Shown here: one piece after another, positions 1 through 13,600 of the stretch | Layout: each line of letters starts with the position of its first letter | How positions within the stretch are numbered: position 1 is the stretch's first letter | Assembly (NCBI RefSeq): GCF_000006565.2 | Contig: NC_031467.1 | Location: 1,762,613 to 1,826,612, forward strand | Source: Toxoplasma gondii ME49 | Taxonomy: Eukaryota > Apicomplexa > Conoidasida > Eucoccidiorida > Sarcocystidae | DNA: 64,000 bases | Direction of reading: 5' to 3' | Notes under the pieces: model-generated | Seen by the model: only the letters and a program-made list of their open reading frames with translations | Databases searched by the model: none | Told to the model about the DNA's origin: nothing | Translations under genes and position numbers: made by a program

Positions 1-60
1 GGCAGACTCTGGGCAAAGTCTGAGAGCTAGCATGAAGAGGCTAGGGCTCTGTGTGTTTAC

Positions 61-785
61 CTGTGCAGGCTCGATCAAAACCTGGGGTGTGAATGCCGCG
101 ACAGGCCGCATGAGAGCTTTGAGGAACCAGTTGCCGTCCTCTTCAGCGAGCAGGCAGTCCAGGAAACCCTTGGCATCCGGAAAAACTCCAATGACTGAAG
201 AGGTGATGGTCATCGTGGCCAACAGCGCCTCCCAGTGGTCCTCTGGAGACGGGAGTTTCCCTGCTGCAACGGTCTTACTCGCTGCGAGAGGATCCTTCGG
301 AATGTAGGCCCGAACCTGCGTGGGACGGAGCACAAACCACGTCTGTTTTTTCAAGGAGTGAACGGGTTGAAGCTGCGTCCGCAGCTGGCGCATGACATGA
401 CGAACGCCCTTCGCTCGGGGTAGGCAAATCCTCGCAGGCGCCCCACCCCAGTTTCAGTCCCGTAGACCGAAAGGAGTGTGGATGACCGGCTTTTGCAAGA
501 GGCCATCGCCCAGAATGCGGAGCTCGCCAACGTTTTGAGTAACAGTCGCTACCACGGCTTTTGAGACGCTTACTTCCGTCGAGCACTCCTTCAAATCCAA
601 CAACGCGCCTCCGGAATAGACAGCCAGAGTCACGACCACGAAGCCTGCGCGCGCGGGCAGCATTTTAAGATCCAAGTACAGCGTGGTGCCTTGCAGTCGA
701 ATGCCCTTACCGGCCAGAACCGGGTTCTTGTAGAACACACAGTCGACGTACTCGCCATCGTGGGTGAAGACGAACGCGTGGACAT
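61..785 (-). CDS. 3' or internal part of an unidentified gene, possibly TerD-like, with an in-frame TGA
   Basis: Read on the minus strand, an acceptor AG at 787-786 opens a frame that runs from 785 down to 61, where a GTAAAC donor follows the codons for EPAQ. The first half has a beta-rich pattern (FVFTHDGEYVDCVFYKNP, then YLDLKMLPARAGFVVVTLAV) that loosely recalls the TerD/stress-protein fold; this resemblance is from memory and weak. The second half includes HSLKKQTWFVLRPTQ and EDHWEALLATMTITSSVIG and is clearly protein-like. A TGA at 456-454 lies in the same frame between the halves. It may sit in an in-phase intron of about 78 nt (donor GTCATC after the codons for LQKP, acceptor GCGAAG before GVRHVM), or it may be a true stop or a readthrough site. 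The gene continues beyond the left edge and probably upstream of 785. Product unknown. Confidence 0.5.
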
Positions 786-1039
786 CTGTTCAGACGAGAA
801 CAAACACTCGAATAGAAGAGCTACGCGGGTTCGAGCCCAAATAACGGTGGCAACACTGCTGCTCGGCGTACAGGCACACGGGGCTGGTCTGGCGGCTCTG
901 CATGCACAGACCCGCACCGCTCGGCGACAGGCGCAAAGACCTCGAGTTTCACGCGTACGGACGAACGGCATGAAGTTGGTTTTTCGCGAAGGTTTAACAA
1001 CACCGAAGTGACCCTTTCTCCTGACCCGCCGGGGACGCG

Positions 1040-4000
1040 TCGAATACATGAACGCTAATTCGTCAACCGTTCATGACGCGAAATGTAGTCAGTGGATGGG
1101 TGACTATTTGGGTATAGAGTGTAATCTTTTGACTAGTATGGGTGTGCGGGTAAGCGTACACGCGGATAATTATGACGCAGAAAGGATAGTCTATTGTGGA
1201 GGATTTCAGCCTTTCTCACCGATGTCCAAGTTCTCAGCGGTCGGCGTGCAAACAAAGTCAATGGCCATCCACCGTATCGGCGGCTCAGGCTCGCTGCTGT
1301 CATGTTTGCGGGGCAAGATCAGGGACTCTCGGGGTTTCCCGAAACTAAACCCTTTTCCTCCTTGATTCATCGCTCTCTCAGTGGTGTTGAATTTTTCGCG
1401 TCGGCGAGGGCGGAGGACACGCTCTGCCGGCAGACGAACAGCTGGTGAAAAAATCCCTGGCGTGGAACGAAAGCGATCTAAACAAAAGAGATCCCCATCG
1501 ACAGAGGAACGAACGAGGGATGGTGGACAGATGCAAACCTGATAGATGTGTATTTAGGAGACTCGCGCAAAATGTGACACGCGGTGGAAAACAGAATTCG
1601 TGAACCCCTTAAAAAAGTTATCGACGGCAGGTTCTTCCTCTACTGTTGAACACTCGAATCAAGCTTCTCGTGGGAGTCGAGAAGAGTCTTCCCAAGACAC
1701 AATTTGGTGAACAGTGCGCGGTTTCGTTCCTCAGATTCTCTCTGGTACGGTCGACTTCTCCACAGAGCCGTAGCTCCACGTCTCTGCTCGCGCAAGTTCA
1801 TAGGTACCGAGCTACGCGGCTTCTGAACTTTAAGGAAAAGATTATTAGCTTGCGCGAGAGACGAGTATGTGGTGCAGTAAGCAACTCTCTACGAAAAGGC
1901 ACAACGATAGTCCTAAAAACTTGACAAATCGGGAAAACCTGGTGACCTCGAGCACGACGAAAGACTTTGACATTCACCCGATGGTCACGCTTCGGGCGGG
2001 CAACTAAGCGAATGAGACGAAAATAGGGTTGGGTGACCGAGAAACTGGGAACTCCAGATGCCGTAGAGGTGCGGAGCGAAATGCTCAACTACGAGGTGCA
2101 TTGAGTGCGCCTGTAGCAGAGAAAAAAACCCTCTCGTTCTCAAGTTTAGTCTGCAAGTAATTCATGCCAGCATCTGGTACTCAGGTCCGGCGGGAATCGG
2201 AGGTGAGACAACGAAAGAGCCGCGGTTGAGGAATCAAGCAGCACGGTGCGCGGTCGATGAAAGAGCCGGTTGTTTTGACGGCAGAACAGCCGACGAAAAT
2301 AGACAGCCTCTGAAAACGGAGTGAGGGAGAGAAGCTGTCTCGATTTTCAGATGGCTACTCAACAAAAGGCAACGTGCTCGCGCATACAGTGCCTTGTCTG
2401 CGAGCGGGCGACGGCAGGCGACCGCACCGTCCAAGTTTCGCTGGCACGTAAGAGCGGCAGACGGAGAAGAAGACACTAAACGTGTGGATTAAGGGCACTG
2501 AAGAAAGCGAGCAATGACGAGTCGACCATGTTGCTGAGAAAGACGATCTGGCGAAAGGCAGTTTCACAGCCCTAGGAAAACCATTGATTCACGAAGCAAG
2601 CGTCGCTGTTGCACAAGACAGGGAAGGCGGTGACCTTTGAGGCGTTTTTTCACAATAAGTGAGCGCCTTCATTCGTTTTGATGACTCAATTGAGTGTCGT
2701 CTCTGCCAGGGACTTTAAAAAAATTTTATTCTTTGGTAACTAAACACCATCTGTGTTTCGAGTTTCATCGAAGCCAACCTAGATCTGCGACGCGCTCTGG
2801 ATTTTACAGCCATCGTAGAGTCGGTCGAACGAGAGGAAACAGCGGGGGCGCCCCTAAAGCTCTTCGATTCCTACGCTTTGCACTGCGCTTTCATTTGAGC
2901 GTTGCACTACTGTGGAACAAGCGCAAACATGGTTCTTTGCGGAAGAAGCAAGGACGAGAATCATTCGGGAATTCTTCATCCTCGAATTCTCTCAGTGGCA
3001 CATTGTCAGACCGCCGGTCGACCCACGGTCCCAGTGCTGGGTCCTTGGTTTTTGAGACTCTGTTTTCACTTCGCCTGGTGTCCCTGAAACCCTTCGGAAC
3101 GCCATAGGTATCCCTGGAGCGCATCAGATGGCGTTTCGGATGTATTTGCTGGGGAAAACAGTCCAGTGGTCAATCACATTCTATGGAACGACCCAAATGG
3201 CGTGTTTCGAGAGTGAGGGCTACGGTTGTCTGATGGCTGTCATTGCACCTTGAGAAGCTGGTATTAAACAACTGGGTTACAGGGATAGCGCTGAAAGTTT
3301 CATGCTTCTTCTGTTAGCAGCAGGTGTCCGTGTTGTCTACGGTGACACGCTGTAGCTGTTCGTGGATCTGAAACGGCCAAACTCGCCGTAGGAAAAATTA
3401 CTGGGCAGGAGGGTAGGTTTACCACTCCCATCTCTCTATCGCAGTTCCTATGCTTCTGCTCAGCACTGACCTTCTTGTGTCGATTGTTCAGAAACGAGTT
3501 TACTGTTTGCATTCTTGCTTGTTTTTCTCGAAAGCATGTGGAAACATACAACTTTTTTCTGTCTTAGAATCGGAAGGCGTGTGGGGGGAGGTCTCGTAGA
3601 TTGCCTTCTGTTGGCTGTGGTGCGCTGTGCCCCCCGTGTCGGAAATCAAGTATAAGCGAAAAACTGTGCGTTGAATGTAGGAAAGCATTAATAGGTTGTG
3701 TCGACACAGACCGTATGCATGCACACACCGAGCGACGTATATAAGCGTGGAGAAGACCGTCGGAAGCTCTGATGTGGCGGCCTCGTTTCGACGCCCTCAC
3801 ACATTTATGGTGCTGAACGTGAGAGGCACATGTGCCGAGGAAAAATGACGCAATACAAATGGGAATCTGCAACCACAGAGTTTGCATCGAGTGGCGCCGA
3901 ATCGCTGCCTGAAGTAAACAGAAAAACAAAACCAAGCGCAGCCCAGAGATCTACTGTTCGTGGATGTATATGCGCTCTTTCGTCGTCACTCCGTGTTTTA

Positions 4001-6806
4001 TCCCAAAGCATTCAACGTTGCTTTCACCAACAAAAGATCAGAACTCTGTGCCTTTGGCCCTGCCGGAGAATTTTTGGTCTCTGCAGAAAGCTCATCGTCA
4101 GAGCACTGGCTAACTCGACAGTGGAGGTGACACCGTGAATTCCCCTTTGTTGATGTTTGAAATTAGTGCAGTTGTTTCATTCATTTGCTCTGCAGCTGTG
4201 GGGGGTGGCTGTCAGGACCTTCGGCACGTAACACGACGTTGAAAAGGCACAAAAACACAGATGAGTGCACGCCAACCACTTAGAGTCGAACAGCTACTCG
4301 TCAACTAGCTTACCCGTAGCGGAGAAGGACCAGACAACCCGTATTTTTCGCGGACAGTCGCCCCTGATTCAAAGGGAAAGTTGTTCTGTTCTTGAACTCA
4401 CACAATACTTGTTTTCGCCCCCAAGTGTGCCCCGGCAATGTGGCAGCCAATCGAAAGGTGAATCTGTTGGCGAGTACCCGTCAAAACAAAAAGTCTCACC
4501 ACATGTTTTCTCCGAAAAAGCTGGGACAGCAAGGCCTACTCGAGCAAGCTTTGAGAACGAGCGTGCTGACACACAAAGTCCCCCCAAAGCCGCACGCTTC
4601 CGACGAAAACGGGACCCATGGACTGCCCAGAGCTCAGTGCATCAGTGTAGACCTGACAAGATTAGCTTTCAACATACTTTGGCCAGAATACCGAGTTCTT
4701 TGCCTCGAGGTTCGTACTGTCCACTAGTGGAACAGCGCTCCGTACAAAAACGCCACGAAGACCACGCTCTGCCGGCCCAAGTGATCAGCCATTCCCCGAC
4801 TGCATTTCTGTGAATCGTTACCAAAAACACAGACTCCTTGTGCCAGCTCGTATGGTTGACGCTGAGAGGCAAATGCTGTCTCTTGGTCGAGAGCGTGTTC
4901 CCCCGGCTTCAGGTGAAGCTATACGTGAATCCGAACTGCCGAGCAGCCGTGTGGACTGCGACCTGTTTCTGCATGTATCGTATCCCCTTTCCCCGTGAAT
5001 CTGCGTTCAGGGTGTACGCGACACGTGATCCAAACGCAGACTCCGCAAATTCGATCTGGTGGTTCTGGTCGGCACAATTCAGCGTTGGTTGACTCATCTT
5101 CGGTGAGCTCGAAAAAACTTGTATCTCCTATCTTCTACACATTCTCCCGGATCAGTTCTACGCTTATGCTGAGCCGGCAGACCGCGTTCGTTATTGAGAG
5201 AACGGCACCCGAACCGCCAACGTGGATGGGTACAAAGAAGTTGCCGTGTCTGCTGTACACAAATCTGGCAGGAACTTAACAAACAAAGTCCCAGAACTGA
5301 CTGTACAACACAGACGAAAGAGCCCTCTGGCGAAGAGATTCACCGTTTGGAGACGTCAGTCGGTTTCCAGAGAAGGAAGCCAGCAAGCTGGAGCTACGAA
5401 ACCTCATCCTTCCAAATCGTTCCTCTTCTGCAAGGTGAAGCCGTGTGCCTCAAGAACGGCATCAACACACCCGGAGATCCTCCTGTTCCGAACTCCCGAC
5501 GGAAATGTGGAGGCGTCGCGCCTCTCCTTCCAGTCCATTGACAGAAACCGGCGTCCCCATAGACCCAAATCTCCTCTTTGGGGCAATCTCTTCTGTGAAT
5601 CTGAGGAAAAACGCACTTTTTTACTTACGCGCCGTGAGACCGGACTAGCCGCCAAGAGAGACCGCGGCGCAAAGGAGGCCTGCGCGTGCATGCATTCTTT
5701 CTCAGTCTCGCTGAAGCTGCAGAAACCGTGTCCTCCGTTTGTACGCCCGCTGGATTTCCTCCCCTCTGCCTTTTCTTCTGGACTCCCAGAGAAATCTCTT
5801 TCTCCCTGTCTTCAGTTGCGGGAGGCGGCGCTAGTGTGTTGACCTCTCTCTGCCTCTCCTTCTGTCTCTGAACTGCTCCCGGCCACCGGCTTCTTGCTCT
5901 CTGCAGCCATTTCGCCTTTTCTTTTCCGCGTTTGTCATTTTATCACGCGCGCGGCGGCTGTCTGGGCCAGACGCTCTCCACTTTCTCTCTGAACCGCTTC
6001 CCGCCTGTGTCTCATCTCCTTGCCCCCTCCGGCGCAAGGGGCTCTGTCCTTCAGCTGCTTGTCGGTTTGAAACTTCTGTGGCGTTTTTCCAGGGCGAATT
6101 TTCATCGAGGGAGTCGAAACCGAGGAGGCGCTAACTGGAAACCGTGCATCGAGAGAATCCTCTGCATGCGCCTCGGAGTGTGCAGATGCCTCTGTGTTGT
6201 GGCATCCTCAGACTTGTTCCTTCGGCTGGCCCCGCGACCGTCTGCCAGTCAAATCGAGTCGACAGAGACCGTTCAGTTCTTCTAGAAGCTGAATTTGTCA
6301 CCATATGAAGTCCTCTGTGTCTGCTGTACACCGCTCCCCACTCTAGGCGCAAAACGGAACGCTACGCCACGAACGAAGTCGTGTGATACACAAACGTCCA
6401 CCTTCATTTTTCTCCCCGACAGATGTTCCGCGACGCAAGGATCCTAGAATGATCGCCCCAGTCGGCGTCCCGGCCGCCTGATCTCTTCTTTCCGTCTCTT
6501 TCTTCTGTCTCTCTTTCTTCTCTCTCTCTTTCTCCTCGCCTCTCTGTCTCTTTCTTCTCTTGTCTCTATGTCGCTTTCTTCTCCATTCTCTGTCTCCTGC
6601 TTCGGTCTGTCCATCGCGCAGCGCTCCACTCTTCTCTCATCCCGCCAGTCTCTTTCCCCTGCGATTCGCTCGCAGTCTTCATCTGGAGCCCAGAGAGAGC
6701 ACTGAGACGGCGCCTACGCGCAAAGGCCGTCCTCTTCGTCTTTGTGCGCGCCTCCGCTTCTGTCCGTTCTGGGTCTGCCGTCTCCTCTACCCCCTGCAGC
6801 CTCACC
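1040..6806. other. Intergenic region / long 5' leader of the TAF6 gene
   Basis: I see no convincing coding exon in this 5.8 kb. Open frames of up to about 200 codons exist (for example 4265-4813 and 5222-5842 on plus), but they lack recognisable domains, have overlapping competitors in other frames and show no splice-compatible extension. From about 5700 onward the plus strand becomes strongly pyrimidine-rich, as is common in coccidian leaders. Promoter elements cannot be placed by eye. Confidence 0.4.
6477..6660. repeat. Pyrimidine-rich TCTCTTTCTTC simple repeat upstream of TAF6
   Basis: The plus strand is almost pure C/T here, with short iterated units such as TCTCTTTCTTC. It lies 150-330 bases upstream of the chosen TAF6 start codon and is probably leader or promoter-proximal DNA. 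Confidence 0.6.
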
Positions 6807-9708
6807 ATGGCTGTCTCGGCGGCAGGTCCGGCGTCGCCGTCGAGGCAGAGGCCTGGCGTTTCTTCTCTCGCGACGTCGTCGCTTATGGCCGTTCATGTAC
6901 TGAGCATCGCGCGCACCCACGGCTACTGCAGTGTCTCGCGCGGCGAAGGAGGACCCCGACCTCTTCCTTGGGGAGATCGACGAGAGAGGGGAGACAAGCT
7001 CGAGCTTCTTCTGTCTCTGCAGGAGACTCTCGTTTCGCCTGCGGCGGCCAAAGTCATCGGATCCATGGTGCAGTTTCGTCTTGTTCAGGTAAGCGGAGAC
7101 GCGGCGCTTTTTCGAACAGAAACTCAGTCGTCGTCGGTCAGTTGGGTTTAGGGGAGGAGAGGTGAGAAGCGAGTGGAGCGCAGGAGCGAAAACGGTGTGA
7201 TTCTGTCTATACCGGGCAGGCGCTGTCTCTCCCAGGTTTCCTCTGTATCGAATCATCTTTCCATCTTCGGAGCTGCAGCGCTCCCCTGTGTCTCGCACAA
7301 ACCACGAATGCCGCTCGATTGGCCGGAGGTCCTTCAGAAAAGCAGCTTTTGCATGCGCTGGCGGCCCTCCTCCACGTAGAGAAAGAGAAGGAGCAGCGAA
7401 GAGTCGGGGCGTTTGCGTTGTGGAACGAATTGGGTGTCACACAGAACACAGGCAGTGAAGGCTCTTGGAAATCCGCGAATCAGGTTCTGCACAAGAGACC
7501 AGCAATGCAGCCAAAGTCTGAAGTCAGACTTGAAACGTATCTGCATAAGAGGAGTCTCCGAGGTTGCAAGCAGGGAAGGAAACAGACGACCAGCGTGAGG
7601 TCGAGGTGACGCAGGACGTCCTCAGCAGTATTGGAGGTGCCCCTGGAGACTTGGAGACAGGGAGACAGGGAGAGCTTGCAAAAGTGATTGACATTGCTGT
7701 TGTTGAAGAGGGAGAGCAACGGGAGAAAACAGAGGGTTTGCTTGATTTCCCTGCTGCGTTCCGCTCATCCGGAGCTTCGTTCTCTCGCACCGCTGCTCTT
7801 TCTCTCCACTTCTCGTCTTGCGCGCGGACGCGAAAGCTCGAGGGAACTCCCATCCCTCTGCGACGACTTCTCCCTCGTTTTGCCCTCTCCTCGAAGGCCG
7901 GGGTGAGGGGAAAAGAATAGCCTGTCTCCGTGTCTTCACGGCCTCCTCTGTTTGCCTGTCGATTTTTTCGCCTTTCCTGGTTTTTCTCGCTGCATGCAGC
8001 TGATCAAGACGGCGAAGAAACTGATGCAGCAGAGCGTCCGTGTTGCACAGGAGGGAGTTCTGACAGTCGGCGACGTTCACGAAGCGATGAGCATGCTCAA
8101 GATGCCCGTAAGCTCGAAGGCAAAGAAAACGAAGCGTCGGGGAGAGAAAGAACTCCGACACCGAAAGAGAAAATTCGAGAAAGAAAGGAGAGCGACACAA
8201 GAGAGAGACGAAGAGAGAGGGTGAGAACGAAAGGAGGAAAGCGAGAGATGAGAGAAACAGAAAAGAATGGAGAGGGAGAGAAGGATCGATAAGAGAGACA
8301 TTGGCAAGCAAAGAAGGAGCTGAGGAAGGAGGTCAAGAGAAGGAGAGAAGAACGGTAAAAAGAAGCGAAAGAGAGAAGAAAGGTATAGAAGCAAAAGAGA
8401 GAAGAAAGGTATAGAAGCAAAAGAGAGAAGAAGAGTACAGAATAGAAAGAGACAGAAGAGCAAAGAAGAGAAAGAGAGGAGAGCGGCGTGTAGAAGGGGC
8501 ATCGGCAGCAGGCAGACGAAGAACTGTGGCGACTGTGAACAACAGCGAGTAGAGAGATGGGTATTCCATGTCGCACTCTGGAGGGATCTCGGAAAGGAGG
8601 CAGAGCGATCCGCGACATCCGAAATCCAGAGAAAGGGTGTTTGCGGAACGAACCAGATCTGCGGTCGTCTCTCCACTTTTGGGCTCCGCTGCATCGCTTG
8701 ACGTTTTTTCTTTTTCTGTCTGTTGTGATGCAGCCTCTTCTCTCCTACAGCGGTCCGAGTACGTACCGCTTCGTTACCTCTCCGCAGGCTGGCGGCTTGA
8801 GAGAAAACCTCCACCTGATTCGTCGAGAAACGCTTCGTCCTTTCGAGGGTCCCAGTGCACTCTGTTTCTCTTCGTCACCACCTTCTGCAGTGGACTCGGC
8901 GACGGAGGCTTCAGCATCTGCGAGCGCGGCGGCGACGGTCGAAGGGATGCATGCGTTTTCGCGGCAGAGCGGAGAGAAGGCTGTGGGGTTTTCCCCTGTG
9001 GGTGCATCGAGTTCGTCTCGTTTAATCAACTTGATCTACGCAGATCTGAAGCTGCCGGCGCCGCGCGACGAAGCGCTCGCCATTCACTGGATGGCAGTCG
9101 CTGGAAGCATCCCGCGCATCCCTCAGAACGTCTTCGTCTCGTCTCCGCGAGACGCGCGGAGGCCGAGAAAGGCCGAGGAAGGCGAGAATCCACACGCGTC
9201 GCTGGCCCTGCAGCTCTTCGAGGCCGAGAGGAAACGCGCGAAGCGCCGCCGCAGCGCAGGCGATAAGCGACCTGACCGAGGCGGAGAAGAAGACGGAGAC
9301 AGACGTGAAGAGCGGCTGTGGGGACGCACCGGAGAAAGGAAGACACGAGTCACTTTCTCGCGGGGAGACGAGGGAGACGACAGCTCAGAAAGAAGCTCGG
9401 AAGAAAGCGCAGAGGAGACAGAACGCATGCCTGCGACCTGGCCCTTGCGCCTCGAGAGAATCCTTGTCGCACCGCGGCTGTGTCATGCTCTTGGAAAAGT
9501 ACGCAAAACTCTCTCTGCAACATCTCAGGTTCTCACAAGGACCTCTGGGTACTCTCTAGGGTCCTCTACTCATCTGGAGGCTTAAAATCGGATTTCCACA
9601 GATCTTCACCAGTGCAAGCGCACTGTGACTGAGACATGTATACGTATACGTACCTATACGTATACATTCGTCTATTTTACATCAATATCCTCTTCATATT
9701 TATACACG

Positions 9709-9739
<31 letters not shown>

Positions 9740-10575
9740 GCATGTGTCCTGTGTGGAGGAGCGGTATCGTTGTTATATAAATGCACACAGTGAGGGGAGC
9801 ACAGTTCTCGCCGGCCCGCCCGGTGAGAGCCTCATGAGAGTTGTCTGCGTATGCGTCGGGTTCGACGCGCGTGAGTTTTTTCGACTCGCGAGTTTCCATC
9901 AAATTGGAAGCCGGCGCGTCTTTCTTCTTTGTCTCGCTGCCTCTTCCTGTCGACTTTGTCGACCTACTTGACGTATCTCCTTTCTTCGTTCCTTCTCTGT
10001 CAAGGGGGTCCTTTTCTTGCCTTCCTGACTTCACTGTAACGACACTCGTACTTGTGTTTCTATCTCCATTCGTTCTCGAGGAACGTGTGCGTTTCGACGG
10101 CACTGGCGCGCGGGGATTTCTCTGGGCTTCGTTTTTCATTTTCTGAATGCGGAAGTGGATCGAGTCTCTGCTTCCACTCTGCAGGAGCACCAGCAGTTCC
10201 TTCAAGCCGTACGCGACACCCTGCAGGCTGCGGTGGAGGAGAAGCACGGCGTCGACTACGAGCGAAATTTACGCAAAAGTGCGTCCGATGTCGGCTGTCG
10301 ATAAGGAAACGAAAAACCATCTGCATGTCAAACTTTTCCTTTTCGTTCCAGACAGGCTGTCGTTCTGGATGCCTCTGTGCGCGTGTCTTCGTAGAAAAAT
10401 CTCCACAGAGCCGCGCTGCTTCTCTCTGTTTGTCTCCAACCACCTCCTCACTGTGTGCCTGTGTGTCTCTTTACGCAACTCGACTCGTCGAGCGATGCGC
10501 TTTCATGCCGAGGCAGCGCTTCTTCGCCTGCAACTTCGTGCATTGATATGCTTGCCTATCTATCTCTATGTACCA

Positions 10576-10621
<46 letters not shown>

Positions 10622-13600
10622 TTATATATACATATATATACAGATATATGTATGTATGTATGTACATGCATATGCACACATGATCATACATTTTGAACAG
10701 TTAGAGATGAATATCTGTACTCTTCATCTGGAGTCGCCCGCGGTCGATAAAAAATCTTCGTTTCTCTGGCGGAGTTTTTCGTCGACTGAAGCTCTTTTGT
10801 GTGTCGGTTTGAGGTCGCGAACGCCGCGTCTGCCCATTTTTTCTACATTTCTTTTCGTCGGAAAACGAAACGTTCTTTGGTTCTTTGCAGTGCTGAAAAT
10901 CGTCAGTTCGATCCCAGGACTCGAACAACTCCTCCCGTGCTTGGCGCGCTTCTTTGCTGTCGAGGTACGTTTCGCCTTATAGACGGGCAGATCCGTGGGC
11001 ATGCAGTGTGCAGCTCAGATGCCGCTCTCGAGCCGTGCTGAGATCGCGTCGCAACGGAATATCAAAGAATCACAAGAACGCAACCACACTGGCGGCTTCC
11101 GCATGCATGGCTCTGTCGTTTTCGGCTGTGGGCAGACGCTTCCGTGGTGCCTGGCGTCTCCGGAAAGGAAAACGAGTATGCTTAGATCTCGATGTGTACA
11201 CCTTTAGCTCCTCGCCAAATCTTCTTCGTCTGCATGCATGCAGCCGTCGACATGTGCACAACTTTTGATGCCACTCAAGTATGTGACCGTGTGATCTGTA
11301 CGCGTACCACTATGGTTCAATATATACATATATATATATATATATATATGTGTATATTTTATGGGTGTTTCTTATGTGTCTGTAGGGGTGAGTGAGGTGC
11401 GCAGGGGCGCTCTGCAGCCTGCTCGTTGATAGCCTTGCCGTCCACGTTGTCGTTAGTCATGTAGGGTGTCTGCAGGCGTGCAGACATTCCACTTAGATAA
11501 GTTGACGCTTTTTTTTCCTTTCTGCATGCGCTGTCTTCTTCACGTTTTTTTTGGCTGCCTGCGTCCAGCTGGGAGCTTGTCTGCACTTGCCCCATCGTGC
11601 GACTCCGCTCCTGCGTCTCGCGGAAGCGATCCTAGCGAACCATCATCTTCCCCTCCACAGTCACGTAAGCGAGACGCGAAACATGAGAGAGCGCTGCTGC
11701 CGGTATGCGGTTCTCTCTGCACTTTTTTTCTCGGCTTCCCCTTTTCCTCCGCGTTGTTCTCTCTGTCTTCTCTCTCTCGTTTTTCCTGTTTGTTCGACTC
11801 TTGCGCTTCTTTTCGATTTGCCTCCTGACTGCTGACTCGCACGCGACCCTGCGTCTGGCGTTGTGCGGTGCAGGTTCACCAGTTTCTGTTGCCTCTGCTG
11901 GAGTGTCTGTTGCGGCCGCTGCCTCTGGCGGCGAGTCCGAATGCGGCGCTTCTGCCGTTCACCCCTCAGCAGCTCGAGTTGCGGCGTAAAGCTGCGTACT
12001 TGCTCGGAGCTTTTCTGTGTCGGGCGCGCGCGCAGCGAGAGCAGATGGAGAGCGTGGAAGCCGCCGTTCTTCTGCAGCTCAAACGTCACCTTCTGCATCC
12101 TCAGAGCAGCCTGGAGACCGTCCTCGGCGCGGTCTGGGGCATCCTTGCCCTAGGACGACCTGCGACGCTTCTGCTGCTGCTCCCCGTCCTCCCTCTGCTA
12201 CTCCACACTCTGGAACGCGCTCGCAGTTTCGGCGAACTGGAAGTAGTCGCTGTAAGGAGACAACCGCAGCTTCCTCTTTTGCGGCGTTACGTAAATGACT
12301 CTTCACTTGGTGGCTTCTTTGTAACGGGTTGACGCAACTGCGATCAGACGGGCGGTCGTTCGTGAAGGCACCTTCCACACCGAAGCAAGAAACGCAAAGC
12401 TTTCGCTGCTCCGCCATCGCGGACCTGCGAGTTCAACTGTGTCGAACGGCCCAGTCGAGGCGATAGTTACGGTGGAAAATGCAATCGACTTGCACCGCGC
12501 TCAACACAGACGCGTCGATCCGTTCGGTGCCTCTCGACGTCTCGAGACGCTCTCTCTGTGTAGGGCAACGACCGACCAGAGAAGCGCCGCACCTGTTTCT
12601 CCAACGGCCTCTGCTTGGCAGATCCGTTGTGCAAGCTGCCGGCGACGGCGGCATGTGCGCGGTGGCTTTTCAGGAAAATGTTTGCGAGACACATACTGGA
12701 ATTCGGTATTGCCGGATTGAAACTTGGGGAACGAGAGGTGACTGCTCTCCGCGTTGCGAGGTTCGAGGCAGCGCTTGGTGTTTGTGCGTCTCTACGTCGC
12801 GTGAGCGTCCTCGCGTCTGTTTCCTCTCTTGACAAGGACGTCTGCCCAGTTGAAACAACCGCGTTTTCTTCGCTGTCTCAGATCGCTTCTCCGCTGCGAG
12901 CTTTTTTACGTGCAGACATCTGCAGCTCGCCGGCTAGCCACGCAACGAGACGAGAGACAGGCCAGTGCCGCAGCGGACCGGGCGGACCCTTCCGGCGTCT
13001 TTGCTGGACCTTGTTCTCTGAAAAGCGCCGATGCGTCTGCGCTGCAGCAGCAGCAGAGTCTCGCCGCGTTGCGCATGCTCCTCATCGACACTCTGCTGCA
13101 GACACTGCTGGTGAGAACCTCTTCTCGAAACAGACTTCGAGGCAGGCGGAAACTTCGCATGCAGAGTTTTCGTATCGAACAGGCATAGCCCAAGTGTGTG
13201 GACGCTTGCACAGAGGCGAGGAGGTGCTCTCCTGCGAGACGTCGCTGCCTGCGGCTCTCGCGACGCTGAGAAGTTCTGCGAGTTCGACTTTTCTGCCCTG
13301 TCCGAAGGAGGCGACTTAAGATCCACCATCGGGAGAGACGAGGCTGCGAGGGGGTCGATTCGCGCGCAACTCGGGGATGTTTCTCGCTGCTGCGCAAGCG
13401 TTTCTCGTCGAGGGTGGTTAGTTTCTTTTCTCGCTTGTCGTCTGGCTCTCCTCAGTGGCAGAGATTCTTTTCATCAACGCTGCCTCTGTTTATGAGAGAA
13501 GCGAGAGGGTGTGACTCTCAGTGTCGCTTCGTGCTTCATCACCCGTTCACTTCGTGTTTCTCTTGAGTCGACCTCTCCCATACGAGAAATGGCTTTTTGT

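Noticed and set aside
8077..8814. Minus-strand frames rich in Ser/Leu/Phe, looking like membrane proteins
   Set aside because: They come from the purine-rich intron of TAF6 read on the opposite strand; the hydrophobicity is an artefact of pyrimidine-rich codons.
9636..9971. Frame with long Tyr/Ile repeats
   Set aside because: A translated TA microsatellite, not a gene.
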